From Adiantum capillus-veneris (Eukaryota > Streptophyta > Polypodiopsida > Polypodiales > Pteridaceae): DNA of 64,000 bases. The number at the start of each line of letters is the position of its first letter. Position 1 is the stretch's first letter. Positions 1 through 10,613 of the stretch are shown piece by piece. A program made the translations under genes and the position numbers. The stretch is taken from positions 39,735,281 through 39,799,280 of the forward strand of contig CM043960.1 of the NCBI GenBank assembly GCA_014529385.2. Reading direction: 5' to 3'. The notes under the pieces were generated by a model. That model saw only the letters and a list, made by a program, of their open reading frames with translations, was not told where the DNA came from and did no database searches.

Positions 1-12
1 TGATTTTATTAG

Positions 13-291
13 TCATTCTTTCATGCTTTGATTGTTTCCCTTTTGGTGTTGGATACTGTGGTTTTTTTCAAATATCTTTATCTTCTTGATCCATACCTGA
101 TTTTGATCAAGCTGGCTCTTTGGTATCCAAATTTGTCGAATGTGTTGACTCTGACTTGTTGTTTGTTTCTTTTGGCCTTCCTTGGTTGTCACGGAAGCTG
201 CTAGTGATAGTGATGACTTGAGTTCTTGGTAGGGGATGTCAAAAGAATCATCATTGTCACTATTATCCTCAACAAGGTTGATATCTGGCAC
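13..291 (-). pseudogene. Retroelement ORF fragment with a W-I-P-K motif
   Basis: Minus-strand open frame of 92 codons; an open frame without ATG extends further upstream to about 400. It is rich in Q, K, S and acidic residues and contains the tetrapeptide WIPK followed by SQL. Similar W-[IV]-P-[KR] motifs recur in the degenerate 3' part of Gypsy element 2 (53.9-55.3 kb), and such motifs are also familiar from linkers of plant Copia polyproteins. No catalytic domain is visible and the window edge cuts the context. I infer a retrotransposon remnant and cannot assign a superfamily. Confidence 0.3.
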
Positions 292-1060
292 TTTTCCTTG
301 GTGGTTTGGCTGGTTAGGAAAAGTTACTTTCTGTTTGCTTTTGGATTGCAGTTTTTGGGAGGACTTTTCTAGCCAATTGATTAGAGTGTTGTTAGCCTGT
401 TGACATGGCTATCTTCTTGTTGGTTAAGTCTTTTCTTCATGTATAGGAGCCACGTATGAGGATGCTTATTGCAGTTGTGTCACCACCAAGGATTTTGGAA
501 TCCACTTTTGATACACTTTACTCTTGTAGCGGTGATGTAAGGTCTCTACTTTCAAATTTCACACAAGTTCTATTACGCAGTTGAATTTTCTTTAACCACC
601 ACTTATTATTTAAGATATTCGAGTTCAAATTATGAATCGTAGGTTGAAAAAACCTAGAATTTAAAATTTACGCTACAAAATTCTGACATGATTAGCTATA
701 TGAATCACTAATTAACTTATTGCAAGACTTATTTACTGATTGTAGAATTTTCTTTTACTACTGTAAAGTTAATATAAGACTGTAAAGTTTAACTTAAAAA
801 TGTAAAGTAAATTATCATTAAGGAAATAAGTAAAATAATTATAAAGACAAAAGAATACACAGGGATGACAAATCAAGGCACATGGACTCACATAGGAGGG
901 GACAAAGTGGGACACACTGTCACATGAAAAAGAGAGGCTAGTCTTGACCAATCTTAATGAGGGGGGCCTGTGTGGCCTTATCTTTTGATGATAATGACAA
1001 AGTGGTCAAGCTGATGGGTACCACAAGGGTACCAAAAACGCGGGTATGATTTTTTTTGGG
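292..1060. other. No gene seen
   Basis: AT-rich sequence without a convincing open frame or recognised repeat. Around 763-815 there are three loose repeats of a TGTAAAGT-like word. It precedes the G-run and TATA-like box and may be upstream LTR or leader sequence, but no LTR ends could be matched. Confidence 0.4.
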
Positions 1061-1106
1061 GGGGGGGGGAATTTGTGAAAAAAAAAGTTGGACGTTTTCT
1101 TTCTGC

Positions 1107-1114
1107 TATAAATA
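1107..1114 (+). promoter_or_regulatory. TATA-box-like element
   Basis: TATAAATA followed by a moderately GC-rich start region, about 1.1 kb upstream of the MAPKR-type gag exon at 2,230. A run of about ten G residues and an A-run lie just upstream (1,060-1,088). LTR promoters of plant retrotransposons typically carry such a box, so this may be the promoter of the gag-bearing element on the plus strand. No transcription evidence is available. Confidence 0.4.
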
Positions 1115-1169
1115 GAGCATCCATGCTCACACTTTAGACATAGAGATTGCCTCTATAGTGCTCACGAAG

Positions 1170-1775
1170 TGCTGCCACTTCGTTATGTGTGTGTGTGTGC
1201 TATCTCTTACTCTAATCTCTCTAATAGATTAGTAAGATTCAATTAGCTATGTGTGTGTGTGTGCTATCTATTACTCTAACCTCTAATGGATTAGTAAGAT
1301 TCAATTAGCTTTAAGAAGGATGTGTGTGTGTGTGTGCTATCTCTTACTCTAATCTCTTTAATAGATTAGTAAGATTCAATTAGCTATGTGTGTGTGTGTG
1401 TGTGTGCTATCTCTTACTCTAATCTCTCTAATAGATTAGTAAGAATCAATTAGCTATGTGTGTGTGTGCTATCTCTTACTCTAATTTCTCTAATACATTA
1501 GTAAGATTCAATTAGCTATGTGTGTGTGTGTGTGTGCGTGTTTATCTCTTACTCTAATCTCTCTACTAGATTAGTAAGATTCAATTAGTTTTAAGAAGGA
1601 CATGTGTGTATGTGTGCTATCTCTTACTCTAATCTCTCTAATAGATTGGTGAAATTCAACTAGAAAAGGATGTGTGTGTTCTCTCTTTTACTCTAATTTT
1701 CTAATGGATTAGTAAGATTCAATTAACTTTAGAAAAGATGTGTGTATATGTTTTCTCTTACTTTAATCTCTCTAA
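1170..1775. repeat. TG-rich minisatellite, 60-75 bp units
   Basis: Eight to nine degenerate tandem units. Each has a (TG)5-10 tract, then GCTATCTCTTACTCTAATCT, then a short segment containing TAATAGATTAGTAAG and ending AATTAGCT. TCTAAT and ATTAGT within a unit can pair as a small hairpin. Some units carry an extra TTTAAGAAGGA insert. The array lies between the TATA-like box and the gag exon at 2,230, so if that element was transcribed the array would be in its 5' leader or LTR. Confidence 0.85.
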
Positions 1776-2229
1776 GTATACCTACTCTCTCTAGTTAGTA
1801 CATCTTCACTATTAACTTATGCATAGTTAATTGAAAGTTAATACATAAGAGAACTCATCATATTCTTATTATACATGATGAAATTCTCATTCACCAATTT
1901 TATTGTCAATTAGATTAAGTAGAATTTTGAATAATACTAAAAATTGATTTAGTTAAAGTATAGAAATTGAAGTTAGAATTGGATTAGAAATGTGAAGCAT
2001 AAAAGTAACGCATTCTTAAACTTTCACTCATAGTTTACACATTTAATTTTTGATTAATTACGATTAGCAAATATTTGATGTATAGAAATTAGATGTAAAA
2101 CAACAACAATAAGTGTGAATCCGAGTTGGCGAGGGTTCAAATTACAGACTCTCTTTGGAAACAAGAGATTACTAGGGAAATTGACCAATTTAAAATTCTA
2201 AGTGTATAACATAAGTGTAGTACAAAAAA
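1776..2229. other. AT-rich leader without a gene
   Basis: No open frame of note. A GGTTCAAATTA word at about 2,132-2,142 resembles a tRNA T-loop or B box, but no partner A box was found at tRNA spacing. The stretch ends directly at the ATG of the gag exon, which has an A-rich context. Confidence 0.4.
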
Positions 2230-2352
2230 ATGGCTCCAAAGCGTGCTCGAACCCAAGGCGCTAATGATCATGAAGCTGGTACAAGTAACGGTGGAACCCC
2301 TGCGGAACATGCTATGTCTCCACCAATCGGACCAATCGGAGCTATGGTACAG
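2230..2352 (+). pseudogene. Gypsy gag exon 1 (MAPKR type), fragment
   Basis: Starts MAPKRARTQG and runs 41 codons to a CAG|GTTAGT splice-donor-like junction at 2,352/2,353, ending in phase 0. A related start, MAPKRTRANT, lies on the minus strand at 22,522 and also stops at a donor-like site. The acceptor-like site of the 31.2 kb copy also begins exon 2 in phase 0, which fits this exon. Gag is the nucleocapsid precursor of Gypsy elements and this would be its extreme N terminus. No exon 2 follows in this copy. Reading it as a spliced gag is inference from three related copies. Confidence 0.5.
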
Positions 2353-3200
2353 GTTAGTATTGCAGTTTCAAGTTATGCATCATTGCATATGCGAGACCAT
2401 AGGAATATATTATTTACCTTATGAAAAGAAAACACGGACCAAAACCACGGGGCTTAACCCCAAGAAACTCGTCATATGTTTGACAAGTAGGAAAGATTGT
2501 CTGGTTAAACTAGTTGCTATAGGAAAGAATGTTTGTCCAAAACCTTCGCTATGGTTTCTCTCAAGTCTCTCTACTTATTAGCGCTGGTATTATGTGGCAG
2601 TTGCCGAGGCGTGAGATGACGCCCAGGATGGCACTGCTGATGCTGTGGTGGGAGTACACCCAGATTAGCCCAGCTGGATACTGCAGTTTTGTTTTGCCGT
2701 GGCGTGGATGACGCTCAGATTGGCACCGTTGTTGCTGTGGCGGGAGTACGTCCAAATTAGCACAATGAGTACTTGTCGAGCGGTATGGGACGCTCATGAG
2801 GACAAGGGATTTTATAAATAATGTATATACCAATCGGACATAATAGCACCAGTAGAGATTCTTGAGTGAACCTAATCCAATGGTTGTTGGTTTAAAATTG
2901 GACGACTTCTTGTTTGACTATTGTTTGTAATACTGTTTGAAGGGCTGTTTTAACGAACCAGTATCATAAATAAAGTAAAGGAACATGTATGTTTAAGCAG
3001 TGTGGTAGTAATTAGATAACAAAAGAAGGGTGAGTGCGGGGTGGAAAGTGGGAGAATGATACCCGACGGTATCATTCTATGGACAGGTGGACCTGATGAG
3101 TCGGGTAACTTTTCAACGCTAGAAAAAAAAAATTTAAGTCATAAATCTTAAAAGAGACAAACCTTGGCGGCTGTGCTTCTGAAACATGGGGAAAAAAGCG
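2353..3200 (+). other. Intron-like remnant of the MAPKR-type Gypsy
   Basis: Non-coding. Stretches at about 3,010-3,190 match, in reverse complement, the sequence at about 21,480-21,660: the words GAGTGCGGGGTGG, the CTGAT-AGTC-GGTAAC block, and CGGCTGTGC followed by GGGGAAAAAAG. In both copies these lie downstream of a MAPKR exon and a donor-like site. This supports a shared intron or 5' non-coding region, now diverged. Confidence 0.45.
2603..2762. repeat. GC-rich direct repeat, two copies about 93 bp apart
   Basis: Copies begin at 2,603 and 2,696 with GCCG(A/T)GGCGTG and share GATGACGC, GATGCTGTGG or TTGCTGTGGC, GGGAGTAC and CA(G/A)ATTAGC. A weak third start (GAGCGGTATGGGACGCTCATG) follows near 2,780. 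The block is much more GC-rich than its AT-rich surroundings. Confidence 0.6.
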
Positions 3201-3204
3201 CACA

Positions 3205-3365
3205 GGTTGGTCACTCTAAGATTTATACTTTTAGGTATAATTGATTATAGATACTTTTATAAGATTTATACTTTTATTTATCAATTATACTTTTAGGTAT
3301 AATTGATTATTGATTATAAGATTTATACTTTTAGGTGTAATTGATTATAGATAGTTTTTAGATAG
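3205..3365. repeat. AT-rich short tandem repeat
   Basis: Several copies of ATACTTTTAGGTATAATTGA with TTATAGAT or TTATAAGATT linkers. The array is irregular and probably arose by slippage. No coding potential. Confidence 0.6.
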
Positions 3366-3459
3366 GGTTATGGTGGTCACGCTCCGCCATAGCGAGATAG
3401 GATCAATCCTTCACTAATGGTTCATGCCCATGGCTACGTAGTAGCTAAGGCAATGTCCG

Positions 3460-5200
3460 TTAGTTTTTCCTTCTCAGGATTGGAGACCTATCAAAGGTAC
3501 TCCACTCCTCTCGACAAGGGGCAGGGACTTCACAGGTGACATTGGTTGGTGGGTCTTTGATTTGGACAATCATAAGTGCATTAGTTAAAGTGTTGTTTAT
3601 GTCACCTGCTGGGTTGTATCGATTTCCATTGTCAGCATCTTCTTGAAGATCCAAGTGTTCTACGGATTCATAGAACTCGTATTCTTCTTGGTCTTTGTTT
3701 TGGGGGGTTCACCATTTAGTAACCCCCTATATAACGTGCATTCGTGGGGTATTTAAAAAACCCCTCTTTTAACATGTCTGAATGAATAAAATGACCTCTT
3801 ATTTTTCAAAATTGAATATAAAACCCCCTTATTTAAATGTATCTATGTTAAATTGACTTTTTTTTTTTGCATTTTAAAACCCCTCCTTTCGAACTCACGT
3901 TATACATTAACATGATTACATAGTCCACAGTAGTCCACATGTTTGGTCTTATTCTGAGCAATTTGGCTAGCGTTATTGTACACGTGACTAGTTTTGACAA
4001 AATGTCTATTAGTCCTTTTGAATCAATGACCTTCTTGGAAGACAATCTATCTTATGGAACTACAATAACATCTGACTTGGCCTCGTGATCTCCCGTATAG
4101 GACATTAGTGTTCTTAACGAATGGGGTTGATTGTCCATAGACTGTACATATCCTTTGTCTCCCCAATATGATTGTACAACTAGATTCATTTAAGATCCAG
4201 CCTCAAATTCCTCTATAGGTGGAAGAGACACTCCTTTTCCATCATCTATCTGGTTAACTCGTCTGCTTAGCTCACTTGTTTCATTGGCCTCTCTAACTTG
4301 TTTCCACAATTCATCAAGACCATCTATTTCTTTACAACTGTCAGTTATAGCTATGTGAAAATCCCTCAGAAGAGTTATCCATGGTATTCAACACTATCCT
4401 TGGTTCTAATGCTGGGTCCTTGAGCTTTGGTTCGTGCTTGTGGCTAGAATCTAGCTCTTTTTGTTCTTGGTTTGGTGGGACTACTGGTGTAGGTGGGACA
4501 AGGATCACATCCTCAGGTTTTTCAGTTGGTGGTTCTGGTAAAGCTTAGGCTGTTTGAATCATTTTCTAGCACATTTCACGCCTTTGCTTTTCTAGTTTCA
4601 CATAGGGATATGTCATCCACCTATGTTCTTGGGTTTAGTTGCTTTTGAGCCATGTTTCATAAGCTTTCAGGAGGGCATCTAATGGCTCATTAACCTTCTT
4701 GACCAATACTTCTCCTCCCGAACTAAAACTTCTTGATTTATCCTTTGTGGATGGTTCTTTTGGAGGTTGAGATGTCTACGTAAGAGAAGGTGCAACCCTT
4801 TTCTCATGTTGTCTTATCTTCTCTTTAGCTTGGGTAAGCTCCTTAGCTAGGGATTTCTACTCTCGTTCCCTACGTGCTTTCATCCTAGCCTTTCTAGCTT
4901 TCCAATTATTTTGTTTGCTCTTCGTTTTTTGACTAGGTGCAATGGTCTTTGGTTCACCCATCTCTTGGACTCGCATGTGTTTCCATTTTCTCTGTCTATG
5001 GGTTCTCATCAGCTTCCTTTTGAGCTTGCGCTTGTGTAACTACTTGAATTGGTACGGTGTTTTTGTTTCTCGAGCTACTAGGTAGCTTAACAATTCTTGA
5101 GACATTTGTTGTGATTTTTCTGATTTGGTTTGGATGTTTTGGACAAGCAGAATCAATTGAATGATGCCACAGTCAAGACAATAGGCATTTACTTTAGTGA
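3460..5200 (-). pseudogene. Gypsy element 1, region between gag and protease, degenerate
   Basis: Reading through stops gives two islands that match element 2. A TQAQAQKEA segment near 5.04 kb corresponds to TRAQAQEAA at 50.9 kb. An LIDILSKL...LRIRPNMW segment near 3.94-4.02 kb corresponds to LHELMSSP...LKIRPHLW at 51.8-51.9 kb. K/E-rich sequence links them. A 65-codon open piece (3,848-4,045) and a 64-codon piece (3,460-3,654) remain. The protease expected next is not recognisable. Function is unknown; in element 2 the equivalent lies just before the protease. Confidence 0.55.
3690..3890. other. Possible short insertion with GGGGTT/AACCCC ends
   Basis: About 200 bp inside the decayed coding region of element 1, rich in GGGGTT and AACCCC words (TTTTGGGGGGTTCA at the left, TTTTAAAACCCCTCC at the right). 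The ends could form short inverted repeats, as in a miniature transposon, but I could not define a target duplication. Confidence 0.2.
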
Positions 5201-5207
5201 CCTCCAT

Positions 5208-6988
5208 CTAAGGACATTGTTTGACCAAGTGGTTGTCATGGCTTTTGTGACAATCTATCTCTAGTTGAGGAACTTCTTCTTGCATTTCCTCTTGGCTGTA
5301 AACAGGCTCTAACCTAGATATGCCTCTATTCACAATGAACCACAATGTCCTTTCGTCCATCTCATACCTTCTTTCTTCAGGTTGAAACACAGGAGGTGGA
5401 GGTTGTATTGGCCTCACTACTCCATGTGTTTCTCTCATCTTCTATCGCTTTGAAGGGTAGTATCCACTTTGGTTGTTATAACACATTGTAGTTGGTACTA
5501 GCACTTTTTTATTAGATGATTCCATCATTGGTGTGTATCTCATGTCTACAGGCATTCTAGCACTTGGTAGTGTAGGTTGTTGTCCTAAGATAGCTTGTGG
5601 CCTTGAGACTCCTACTAGACCTGACGCATTCCCAGTAACATATCTAGGTGGAGTAGGTGCTACTGGAACATGTTGTACATACCTCTCCCTAGCATATTAC
5701 ATGCTATAGTAGCACTCTTCACTCTTATGGTTTGTCCATTTTCCCTCAATTTTTCACCACTTAGGCTCCTCCAAATCAGACTTTACAAGAGGAGTTAACC
5801 TCTTGACCATTTTGTCAATAAACTTTTCTTGATCGATAAGTGCCACTGGTTTTGCAATGGACTCACTTATATGTGAATTACTGTTTTGAGAGGATGTGCC
5901 ATCATCTTGACTCTTACAATCCTTTTTTTTATATTCCTCACAGTTATCCACCAAATAAAGAACTTCTTTTATCAATTCATTTAGTGTCACGCTCCTTATC
6001 ATATGCAGATCCTTTTGAAGACCCAGATGTCTCATTCCATGGGTAAAAGATCAGCATCAACTGTGCTTACATCATAGGTAGTTTCGCTCTTGGATAGAAC
6101 TTGACATATCTCTTGAGCCATAATGCCACCTTGTGTAATGATTCACCCTCTTTTTCCTTGAATCTGTGAATTTGCAAGACCGTATTGTGAGCCATGCCTT
6201 TTCACGAGAATTCTTTGATGAATTCTTCCAATAGCTTGTCTAGAATGTCAAAATCATGTCTTCCACTGAGTTGAACCATGTAGCCATGTCATCTTCAAAG
6301 TCGGTCCAAATCCCACAAACTGTGTTGCAAAATCCAAAACTTCCTCTGCTCAATTACTCTTTTGAATGCCACTACGTAATCTCTTAAATCTTTACCTCTG
6401 ACGTATTTCCTGTTTACCCATTTTTGGACTTGGGATCATCTAACTGGCCGATTGTTTACAAGTCTAATCATAGACTCTCCCAATGCTTCTCTTGCTTCAG
6501 GCCTTCTACTATGGCTAGGTTCTTCTTCAAAGGGATTGGTCGTTCTCTTAGAGATTGATCCATTAGGGAGATTCACTTGAGGAGACATGTCTGCCATCTC
6601 TGTGATCATTTCATTTCTTGTTATCACTCTCAAAGGGTATCTAGGTGGCTCCCTCTTTGAGATTTGTGCTTTCTACAGCTCTGTATTCTCATCCATACTT
6701 GTCAACAATTATAGATTTCCATTGACAATCGACTCCGTATGTATAGACATATAAGAGCTTGTAATCTGTCAGCTCTTCTTGGTATGGCTCTTAGCACCTA
6801 TAAATACGAACTTCACTGTCATCAACGTATCTATACAGTCCTTCACTCTCATGATCTGTCATCCAAAATCTCTTAACAAAATTGGTTTATATCAACTATA
6901 AGTTTGGAAGTTCCATTATGGGTGGATGCTCCTCTTTCGCTGGGATCCTGAAGCTTATGTAAGCTGAGTTTGAATCTAAAGTAGACAT
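5208..6988 (-). pseudogene. Gypsy element 1 gag, multiply broken
   Basis: Start chosen at the ATG at 6,988 (MSTLDSN). Read through stops, the first 120 codons match the N-terminal domain of element 2 gag: EGLYRY, IYRC-EP, ELTDYKLLY, VDKYG-EYRAV. Then comes a retrotransposon gag core; the open piece 5,754-6,035 contains LYLVDNCEEYKKK, matching LYLVDNCKAYRE in element 2 at 38.3 kb. The piece 5,208-5,438 ends with a degenerate zinc knuckle (DCHKSHDNHLVKQC). Gag would form the virus-like particle. At least six stops or shifts make it non-functional. Confidence 0.7.
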
Positions 6989-7315
6989 GATCTCTAGGCT
7001 TAACAGCTTGAGCTTGATGTAAGAAGACTTATACCAATGTGTTCAAGTGCTTTGGTTAGGGAAAAGTTGAACTATGTCCAAAACCACGATCATTTCCTCA
7101 TCATTCTCTCAAATTGTCAGTTTTAGACACCCCTAACTTTGGGATGAATTTTGAGGCCTTTTCAGACGCTGACCAAAATTTAATGACTTGAAGGGTCTTT
7201 GATTTTCTATCATTGGTCACACTAAATCTTTTGGAGCTTTGTTTTGATTAAAAAAAGTTTCTAAATTCGATATCGGTAGCTCAAGTTATGTCCAAAACAA
7301 TCAATTTGTGCCTGG

Positions 7316-9071
7316 AGACTTCATACACGTATGATGTCTACTTGCTCAGAATTGCTCCAAATGTTAACTGTAGACTCTCCTTGATGTACTCTAACCAGTC
7401 CAAGTCTCAGTTTGTGATTCAGGTCTATCACTCTCTTTTTTTATTTGGTTGCTTGCAACTTCCTTGAGAGGTTAGTTAAGCCAAAAGTGATCCAAATTGA
7501 ATGAAACTTGGTCTCTAGGCTTATTTTGTGATGGCAAACACTTCTCTGAGCTCAAGTATACTTTTTGACCTCTAATTTGGCACTTGAGACATCATACGTA
7601 TATGATGTCTTTTATGGCCAAATGAGGTGACTTTTATCACAAACACTCTTTATCACTCAAGCAACTCTCAGTAACTTTCAGAATTCAATTTGAACACTTT
7701 TTGTGCAAGTTATAGTTAATTTAAGCATGAACCTTGCCTAATTTTTGTCTTTTTTGCACTTTTTAGCCCAAATGTGCTCCAAATGCAATGAAAATTTGGC
7801 TAGGAACCTCTGTATGCTCTAGGACACCACGGCTTACTCAAATGTCTGATTTGACCTAGATCTGACCCCTATAATATGATGTCTTTTGGCTTGGATTTCA
7901 CTTATATTCTACCAAAGGTACTCCTTGATGCACACGACAAGAATATGTGATCACATCATATTTTGGATATCAAAATTGCTCAAAATCACTACTTTTTCAC
8001 CTTTACCTTCTTGTATCTGCAAAAATCTCCTTAAATTCTAAGTTATGTGTCCAAATGAAATGAAATTTTGCAAACAAGCTTAACACATCATTTACCAAGC
8101 TCCTATGTGGTCAAAAATGCAATTGGACCTTCAAATCTGGACTTGAGACATCATACACGTATGTTGTCTATGTGCTCAAAATCAGACCAAATTTGGTCTA
8201 TGAGCTTGTTTGTGGTGTTAAACACCCTGATAAGCTCAAATGTCAACTTTGGTCCCTAAAATTTCCCTTTAGACATCATACACGTATGATGTCTAGCTGG
8301 TCAGTTTTATGTGAAACTCACTCCACAAGTTCCTCACTACACTAGTAATCCATAACAACTTTCAGATTTGAAATCCAACACTTTTTGTGCAAGTCATAAT
8401 CAATTCAAGCATTCACTTCCCTAGATGCATCTTATGGCCTTTACAAGCCCAAAAATGCTTCAAATTCAATGAAATTTGGTCTATTTGCTTCCTAAATGCT
8501 CTAGAGCAGAAGGGTGCACTCATATGTAACTTTTGACCCAAAATTTGGCCTCTAAGACATTATACGCATATGATGTTTAGGTAGTCAGAATGGAATTATG
8601 TTTCTACCCAAGGTGCTCCTTGGTGTGTACATCTTGACTATGTGCTCACAGCAAATTTTGGAAATCAAAATTGCACAAAATCACCACTTTTTGACAAGGA
8701 AATCCCATGGAAGAGTAAAATCCCCTCAATTCTCAAGAAACTTGGTGTATGTGCTCAACACAATATGCAAAAGATGGGTATAATGTCAAAATTTTATTTT
8801 GGCTGTCAGAATTACCCTTCAGACATCATACACGTATGATGTCTATTTCTGCTGATGAATTTTTGGTCAAAATTCATTCACGAGCATCCCCAAGTCTCTA
8901 GCACTAGTCTTCAAGCACTTCTACCAATTTTCATGCAAAAATGTTCTGGTCAAAACTCTAGTCTCAATGTGTACCAATGGTAAAAACCCTCTTCTAAACA
9001 CTCTAGTGCAGTCAGATTTTTCAAATTTGGTCTCCAGATGCCTCTTGAGACATCATACGTGTATGAAGTCC
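7316..9071 (-). repeat. Palindrome array in the leader of Gypsy element 1
   Basis: Copies of a 24-bp dyad with core ACATCATACACGTATGATGT flanked by AG and CT occur at 7,316, 7,587, about 7,866 (half eroded), 8,146, 8,271, 8,555, 8,821 and 9,048. Spacings are about 271, 279, 280, 125, 284, 266 and 227 bp. Between them, looser words such as CCAAATTTGGTCT and AAATGCAATGAAA recur, so the leader is probably a decayed tandem repeat of about 280 bp whose dyad is the best-kept part. It lies between primer site and gag, exactly as in element 2. Confidence 0.85.
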
Positions 9072-9620
9072 AAGTTTACAGAATTGCAATTTTTTCACAT
9101 AGACCTCTAGGCTCTTGCACATGCCCTCTTATATGCTCAACACCGATTAATCAGTCATGCAAAAAATGTCAATAGAAAGCTGTTTATTGCATCTCTACCC
9201 TCAAAATTAGCTTTTCAAAGACTTTAAATACAAACAAGCACTTCAACAAATAAATCAGTGATGAATAGCTCTAGATCACAATCAAATCACTTACCTAAAG
9301 CTACTCCTACACATCATATGGGGTTTTGCATTTATGAGTTAAAAAACGCTTCACTGCCACACACATACTAGCAATCGCTTTTATCACCTCACAAATCACT
9401 CAACCACCAACAACTTCTCTAATCTACAACTAATACTATAAATCCTAACTAAATCTATCGAGTCTCGCAGACCCTCACAAGACACACACTTCCTTGATAT
9501 CCACTTGATCTCAGAATATCCTCTTCCGGATCCACTTAAGAAAAATGCTCTCTTTAGCCAAAAGTAAAGCAATCAACCATCACACAAGTGTTAGTAGGAT
9601 TACCTACTTAAGTCCTTGTG

Positions 9621-9638
9621 TCACGGACAATGGTGCCA
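9621..9638 (-). promoter_or_regulatory. Primer binding site of Gypsy element 1 (tRNA-Asp type, eroded)
   Basis: Minus-strand TGGCACCATTGTCCGTGA, one base after the LTR end ...CAACA. The plant tRNA-Asp primer site is TGGCGCCGTTGCCGGGGA; the differences are mostly G-to-A or C-to-T transitions. Element 2 has the same site with one mismatch (34,808-34,825). It primes minus-strand DNA synthesis. Confidence 0.75.
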
Positions 9639-9639
9639 A

Positions 9640-10560
9640 TGTTGCAGGAGCAAATCACACCACCTATAAAGTGCATGCAACACTACCTAGATCAACATAA
9701 TGTCAATTGAGGACACAGAGGACACGATAGGTGCACATAGGCAATCTCTTGAGCTTGTCAGGTTGAGACCATCGAACATACAACACTCTGGAAGGACAAC
9801 AAAACCAAATTCAAGAATCTCACTGCTCTCAACTACACCACCCAACCCACATACACACAAACGGAAGGAAACTCACCAAACCACACCAGAATCGTATGAA
9901 ACTTAAGGAACACCATCCCCTCACTAGGATACACCTATCCCAAAGCCTGTACACTCAACACCCTCACTCTAGACCTATCTGCAGAAAACACGTATGAAGA
10001 CAAAGCCAAATTTCAGAAGAGCCCAAAACTAAAGTCTATGAGTACATATGGGTAGCTTAGGTCGCCACGATTCTAATGACAACTTACACACAAAAAATAG
10101 ACATCGTTTGATATGCTTACAGCCACAAATAGCTCATATATGCGTGAGTGTGCGTGCTCAGTTCCACAAGGAATGCTTGGCATTGTTGCCTAGCTCTTGC
10201 TGAGCCTATCACGATGGTGCAATCATCTCCAATGCGATGAGCGAGCAGAGAGTAGCACCAAGATGAAGCTCACACTCTCTCTCTTTCTCTCTCACACATA
10301 GTCAATGGCAGCTCAAAACTTAGTTTATGATAAAGTTCTCCTTACAAAATGACTTAGGTACCTTATATACTAAGTTCTCCTTACAAAATGACCTAGGTAC
10401 CTTATATACTAAGGCTACCATAGGTTAAACCAAAAATACAGTTCAAGGTGTCAAATGGATTTGTATTTACAATTTGGAAGTGCCATTGCACCCAGACTTT
10501 TGCAACTATACTAGCTACTCATTACAAATGATGTTTTTAACCATAATTTGCACCATTTCA
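9640..10560 (-). repeat. LTR of Gypsy element 1
   Basis: Begins TGTTGCAGG on the plus strand and shares ordered blocks with the solo LTR at 43,061-43,987: AGGTGCACA(T/C)AGGCAATCTC, GCTTGTCAGG(T/C)TGAGACC, CACCATC(C)CCTCACTAGGA, a GACA(T/C)CGTTTG block, a CT-rich tract and a TTATA(T/C)ACT block near the end. The implied length of about 920 bp fits the 927 bp solo copy and the 908 bp LTR of element 2. The right end near 10,560 is approximate. Confidence 0.7.
10333..10410. repeat. 39-bp tandem duplication inside the element 1 LTR
   Basis: Two adjacent copies of AAGTTCTCCTTACAAAATGA followed by C(T/C)TAGGTACCTTATATACT, differing at one base. The solo LTR at 43 kb has a single equivalent segment (near TTTTATACTTTAGTCACC), so the duplication is specific to this copy. 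Confidence 0.85.
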
Positions 10561-10613
10561 TAACTCTCAAAAAGTAAGGCTTTCTTGAGTTATGTCGTAC
10601 TGTTGACCATGGC

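Larger units (their letters stand above)
3460..10560 (-). mobile_element. Gypsy element 1 (Tat/Athila-like), decayed, minus strand
   Basis: In element orientation it reads: LTR (10,560 to 9,640), primer site (9,638-9,621), a 2.6 kb leader with a palindrome array, gag from 6,988, then a long region homologous to that between gag and PR in element 2. The primer site is complementary to the tRNA-Asp 3' end, with several transitions; plant Athila/Tat Gypsy elements are known to use that tRNA. No RT, IN or 3' LTR was found, and the element fades out near 3.4 kb. Its counterpart with the same layout is element 2 at 34.8-56.7 kb. Confidence 0.75.

Noticed and set aside
2120-2145. GGTTCAAATTA as a tRNA T-loop
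   Set aside because: No A box or acceptor stem at tRNA distance; a chance match is likely.
7316-9071. Regularly spaced repeats resembling a CRISPR array
   Set aside because: Repeats are palindromes about 280 bp apart in a plant retrotransposon leader. Spacers are far too long and similar to one another, and no cas genes are present.
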